Source of the DNA: an uncultured Kiritimatiellota bacterium
GTDB lineage: Bacteria > Verrucomicrobiota > Kiritimatiellia > RFP12 > UBA1067
Assembly (NCBI GenBank): GCA_934654805.1
Contig: CAKUGW010000062.1
Location: 1-17,892, forward strand
DNA length: 17,892 nt
Direction of reading: 5' to 3'
Part shown: one piece after another, positions 16,228 to 17,892 of the stretch
Numbering within the stretch: position 1 is the first letter of the stretch
Layout: each line of letters starts with the position of its first letter
Made by a program: the position numbers and the translations under genes
The notes under the pieces: generated by a model
What the model saw: the letters and a program-made list of their open reading frames with translations, nothing else
What the model was told of the DNA's origin: nothing
Database searches by the model: none

Positions 16228-16806
16228 TCAGATGACTGCCGCCGCCGTCTTGCGCATGAACTTGACGCTGCGCGAGAAGATCTGGTCGACGTTCGCGGCG
16301 GACGAGACGTCGAGGAAGTCCTTCACCTCTTCGCTCGACAGGTGAAAGCGCGTCTTGAGCACGTGGACGTAGCAGCGTTCGGGGTCTTCGTTCCAGAGCT
16401 TGCGGAAGCACCAGTGCGTCAGGCCCCACGTCTCGTTGTGAAGAAATTTCTCCGTCGCGTCGACGGGAATGTCCATCCCCGTGCGCCCGTCTTCCGCATC
16501 GGGATGCGCACCCTCGATCGAGATCTCGCCATGCCGATTCGGGTCGGCGTTGAGGATGAAGCCGCGCACGTAGCGGCGCAGCCAGCCCTCGAACGAGCCT
16601 TCGCCGCGATAGAGGTCAATCTTGCCGCGCCCGATCATCTCCTCGTAGAGCATGCCGTTGAGGTCGCCGTCCGTCAGCGAATACCGCTTCATGAGGTCGG
16701 CGGATCGCAGGGACTTCGTCTCCGGCGCGATGACGCGCTCCCAGACGAGCCGCCAGCCCTCGTCCGCCCCCGCCTTGACGAGACGATGCCATTCGAGATC
16801 CGTCAT
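16228..16806 (-). CDS. ECF-type sigma-factor-like protein
   Basis: The protein has 192 residues, typical for ECF sigma factors. The start at 16806 overlaps the upstream stop (ATGA), with GGGAGG 12 nt upstream. Residues ~45-95 resemble sigma region 2: LYEEMIGRGKIDLYRGEGSF followed by EGWLRRYVRGFI, matching the 'sFraWLyriarN' pattern. Residues ~138-190 resemble region 4: an aromatic/leucine helix CFRKLW, then HLSSEEVKDFLDVSSAANVD and QIFSRSVKFMRK, in the place of the 'EIA..LGis..tV..r..RA...LR' helix-turn-helix. Identity to classical ECFs is clearly low. The partner gene encodes a 105-residue soluble protein, not a membrane anti-sigma factor. Alternatives are another sigma-like DNA-binding protein or a divergent regulator. 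The regulon is unknown. Confidence 0.62.
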   Translation of the reverse strand: MTDLEWHRLVKAGADEGWRLVWERVIAPETKSLRSADLMKRYSLTDGDLNGMLYEEMIGRGKIDLYRGEGSFEGWLRRYVRGFILNADPNRHGEISIEGAHPDAEDGRTGMDIPVDATEKFLHNETWGLTHWCFRKLWNEDPERCYVHVLKTRFHLSSEEVKDFLDVSSAANVDQIFSRSVKFMRKTAAAVI

Positions 16807-17120
16807 GCGAACGTGAGCCCTCCCGGAATCGGCGGCAGGCCGGGGCGGTGAAGCCACAGCGCGACCGCGTGCTTGCCCCTGACGAAGTCGGCGTAGGAAA
16901 TCGCCGCCGCGCCGTCGCGGACGGCGAGCCGCTGGCCGGCGAACTCGAAGACGCCGTCCGGCACGCTCTCGCCGCGCCCGTCGGCGAGCGAGAGCGGCAG
17001 GACCGTCTCCGCCGTCGAGCCGGGCGGGAACGTGAGCTTCGCCGTCCAGCGCATCTCCGGCCGTTTCGCCGGATGCGAGCAGAACGTAAACGCGATCCGC
17101 TTGTCGTCAGGGGTTTTCAT
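16803..17120 (-). CDS. Small unknown protein overlapping the sigma-like gene
   Basis: The protein has 105 residues and I do not recognise it. It has no signal peptide or membrane segment. The pattern is mostly beta: alternating strands such as MRWTAKLTFPPG, VFEFAGQRLAVRDG and HAVALWLHRPG, ending PPIPGGLTFA, with a proline-rich close. This suggests a small cytoplasmic beta-barrel or sandwich. Its TGA overlaps the ATG of the sigma-like gene by four bases, so the two are translationally coupled and probably work together. It could be a regulator of that factor, but nothing in the sequence proves this. The codons and GC3 match the neighbourhood, supporting a real gene. The start at 17120 sits 10 nt after a TATAAT. 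Confidence 0.72.
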   Translation of the reverse strand: MKTPDDKRIAFTFCSHPAKRPEMRWTAKLTFPPGSTAETVLPLSLADGRGESVPDGVFEFAGQRLAVRDGAAAISYADFVRGKHAVALWLHRPGLPPIPGGLTFA

Positions 17121-17130
17121 TCGGTCGCGT

Positions 17131-17139
17131 ATTATACCA
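17131..17139 (-). promoter_or_regulatory. Extended -10 promoter giving a near-leaderless transcript
   Basis: On the minus strand, TGGTATAAT (17131-17139) is a perfect -10 with a TGN extension, and no good -35 is seen. The ATG at 17120 begins 10 nt after the TATAAT, so the leader should be only about 3-4 nt, with no room for a Shine-Dalgarno. The same TGGTATAAT string drives the kinase gene. Confidence 0.6.
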
Positions 17140-17162
17140 AAACCGCCCCCGCTCGCGCCGCG

Positions 17163-17657
17163 TCAGGCCTGTGCGCGGACGGCGGCTTCCCAGGCGGCAA
17201 GCCGCGCGTCGGTCTTGTCGGCCTCGTTCGTCTCGTCAAGGGCAAGCCCCACGAGGCGGTCGCCGTCGACGATGCGCGAGCTTGCGCCGGGGAAGACGTC
17301 CAGCGGCAGCGTGCCGACGAGCGTGGCGCCTTTCGCGACCGCTTTCTGCGCGAGGTCGGCCATCGCGTCGCAGAAGGTGTCCGTGAAGCCCTGCGCGTCG
17401 CCGAGCCCGAAGACGGCGACCTTCTTGCCCGTCCAGTCGGCGGCCTCCAGCAACGAGAAGCCCGTCGCCGCCCAGTCGTCCTGCGGATCGCCGCAGCCCC
17501 AGGTGGACGAGCCGAGGATCACCAGTTCGGCGTCGAATGCGTCCGCGCCGGCGGATGCGACGTTGACGGCCGTCGTGCCGAAGTCGGCGGCAATGCGCTG
17601 GGCGACCGTCTCGGTCATGCCGGTCGTGCTACCATAGATGACGTGTACCTTGTCCAT
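17163..17657 (-). CDS. fldA: Flavodoxin (long-chain type)
   Basis: The protein has 164 residues. It is a small FMN-binding electron carrier that serves low-potential redox partners in the cytoplasm. The phosphate-binding loop is GSTTGMTET (9-17). The 50s loop is SSTWGCGDPQDDW with isoalloxazine-stacking W53. The 90s loop is GLGDAQGF, with F91 where most flavodoxins have Tyr. The insertion after residue ~115 makes it long-chain. The start at 17657 has AAAGGAG upstream in an A-rich leader. It follows the partial gene at 17705 by 47 nt and may be co-transcribed with it. It has no obvious link to the glycan block. The exact paralogue name is less certain than the family. Confidence 0.93.
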   Translation of the reverse strand: MDKVHVIYGSTTGMTETVAQRIAADFGTTAVNVASAGADAFDAELVILGSSTWGCGDPQDDWAATGFSLLEAADWTGKKVAVFGLGDAQGFTDTFCDAMADLAQKAVAKGATLVGTLPLDVFPGASSRIVDGDRLVGLALDETNEADKTDARLAAWEAAVRAQA

Positions 17658-17704
17658 GTTCGTTTTTCTCCTTTTGTTGTGTTGCGTGTTCGTGTGTTGG
17701 CGCG

Positions 17705-17892
17705 TTACCGCGCCGTCAGAAATCCTGGCGTCATGGCGTAGAAGGCCTCCAGGGAGTCCGCGGCGCCGAGGGCCTGCGCGGCCCAGTCCTCGACGCGCGC
17801 GTAGAGGCGCATGCGGCGCAGCGACTCGGCGACGCTGCCGTAGACGCGCCAGGGGCCGTGGTGGAGCGGCGTCGCCGGCAGGTGGCGCATGA
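17705..17892 (-). CDS. 3' end of an unrecognised gene (partial)
   Basis: The last 61 residues and TAA stop of a minus-strand frame run to the window edge. The Met at 17890 may be internal, because the frame is still open at the edge. The visible part is alpha-helical in character (VAESLRRMRLYARVEDWAAQ, SLEAFYAMTPGFLTAR), with no motif I can assign. Codon use matches the neighbours. It precedes the flavodoxin gene on the same strand. Confidence 0.55.
   Translation of the reverse strand, partial: MRHLPATPLHHGPWRVYGSVAESLRRMRLYARVEDWAAQALGAADSLEAFYAMTPGFLTAR

Noticed and set aside
1..17892. tRNA, rRNA, CRISPR arrays, insertion sequences
   Set aside because: I saw no tRNA-like cloverleaf, no spaced direct repeats and no transposase or terminal inverted repeats anywhere in the window.

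Overview
The window is GC-rich (roughly two-thirds G+C) and densely coded, and it reads like a chromosomal segment of a polysaccharide-degrading bacterium of the PVC group. Kiritimatiellota, Lentisphaerota or Verrucomicrobiota is my best inference. The reasons are a secreted beta-helix protein of the choice-of-anchor-Q type, a DUF4091/GH123-like hydrolase, a histidine kinase whose extracytoplasmic part looks like serial OB-fold modules, and a glycan locus with no SusC/SusD-type transporter pair. No phylogenetic marker gene is present, so the phylum is not proven.

Layout. (1) Positions 1-285 hold no intact gene, only what looks like a frameshifted remnant of a carbohydrate-related C-terminal domain on the minus strand. 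(2) Positions 286-13718 form a minus-strand glycan-degradation block, read right to left. It contains a secreted parallel beta-helix protein (11883-13718), a DUF4091/GH123-like protein (8621-11794), a large unclassified probable glycoside hydrolase (5451-8624, ATGA overlap with the previous gene), a secreted purple-acid-phosphatase-like protein (3998-5404), and a secreted fusion of a GH3 beta-glycosidase and a GH13 alpha-amylase-type enzyme (286-3918, with its own promoter). (3) A 202-bp divergent intergenic region (13719-13920) carries promoters in both directions, a 19-bp motif shared with the GH3-GH13 promoter, and a 14-bp inverted repeat. (4) On the plus strand, 13921-16209 encodes a two-component system: a NarX/DegS-like sensor kinase and a NarL/LuxR-type regulator. 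(5) On the minus strand, 16228-17120 holds a two-gene unit: a 105-residue unknown protein overlapping an ECF-sigma-like protein, driven by a promoter so close that the mRNA is probably almost leaderless. (6) A long-chain flavodoxin (17163-17657) and the 3' end of an unrecognised gene (17705 to the edge) close the window.

How the parts may work together (inference). The divergently transcribed two-component system lies next to the hydrolase block, and a near-identical 19-bp element sits just upstream of the -35 region of both promoters in the block. The simplest reading is a local, sensor-controlled, SusC/D-free polysaccharide-utilisation locus whose enzymes are exported. The most notable items are the GH3+GH13 single-chain fusion, the shared promoter element, the unclassified 1057-residue hydrolase, the 21-bp/7-bp tandem repeat lying where a ribosome-binding site should be, and the small-protein/sigma-like pair.
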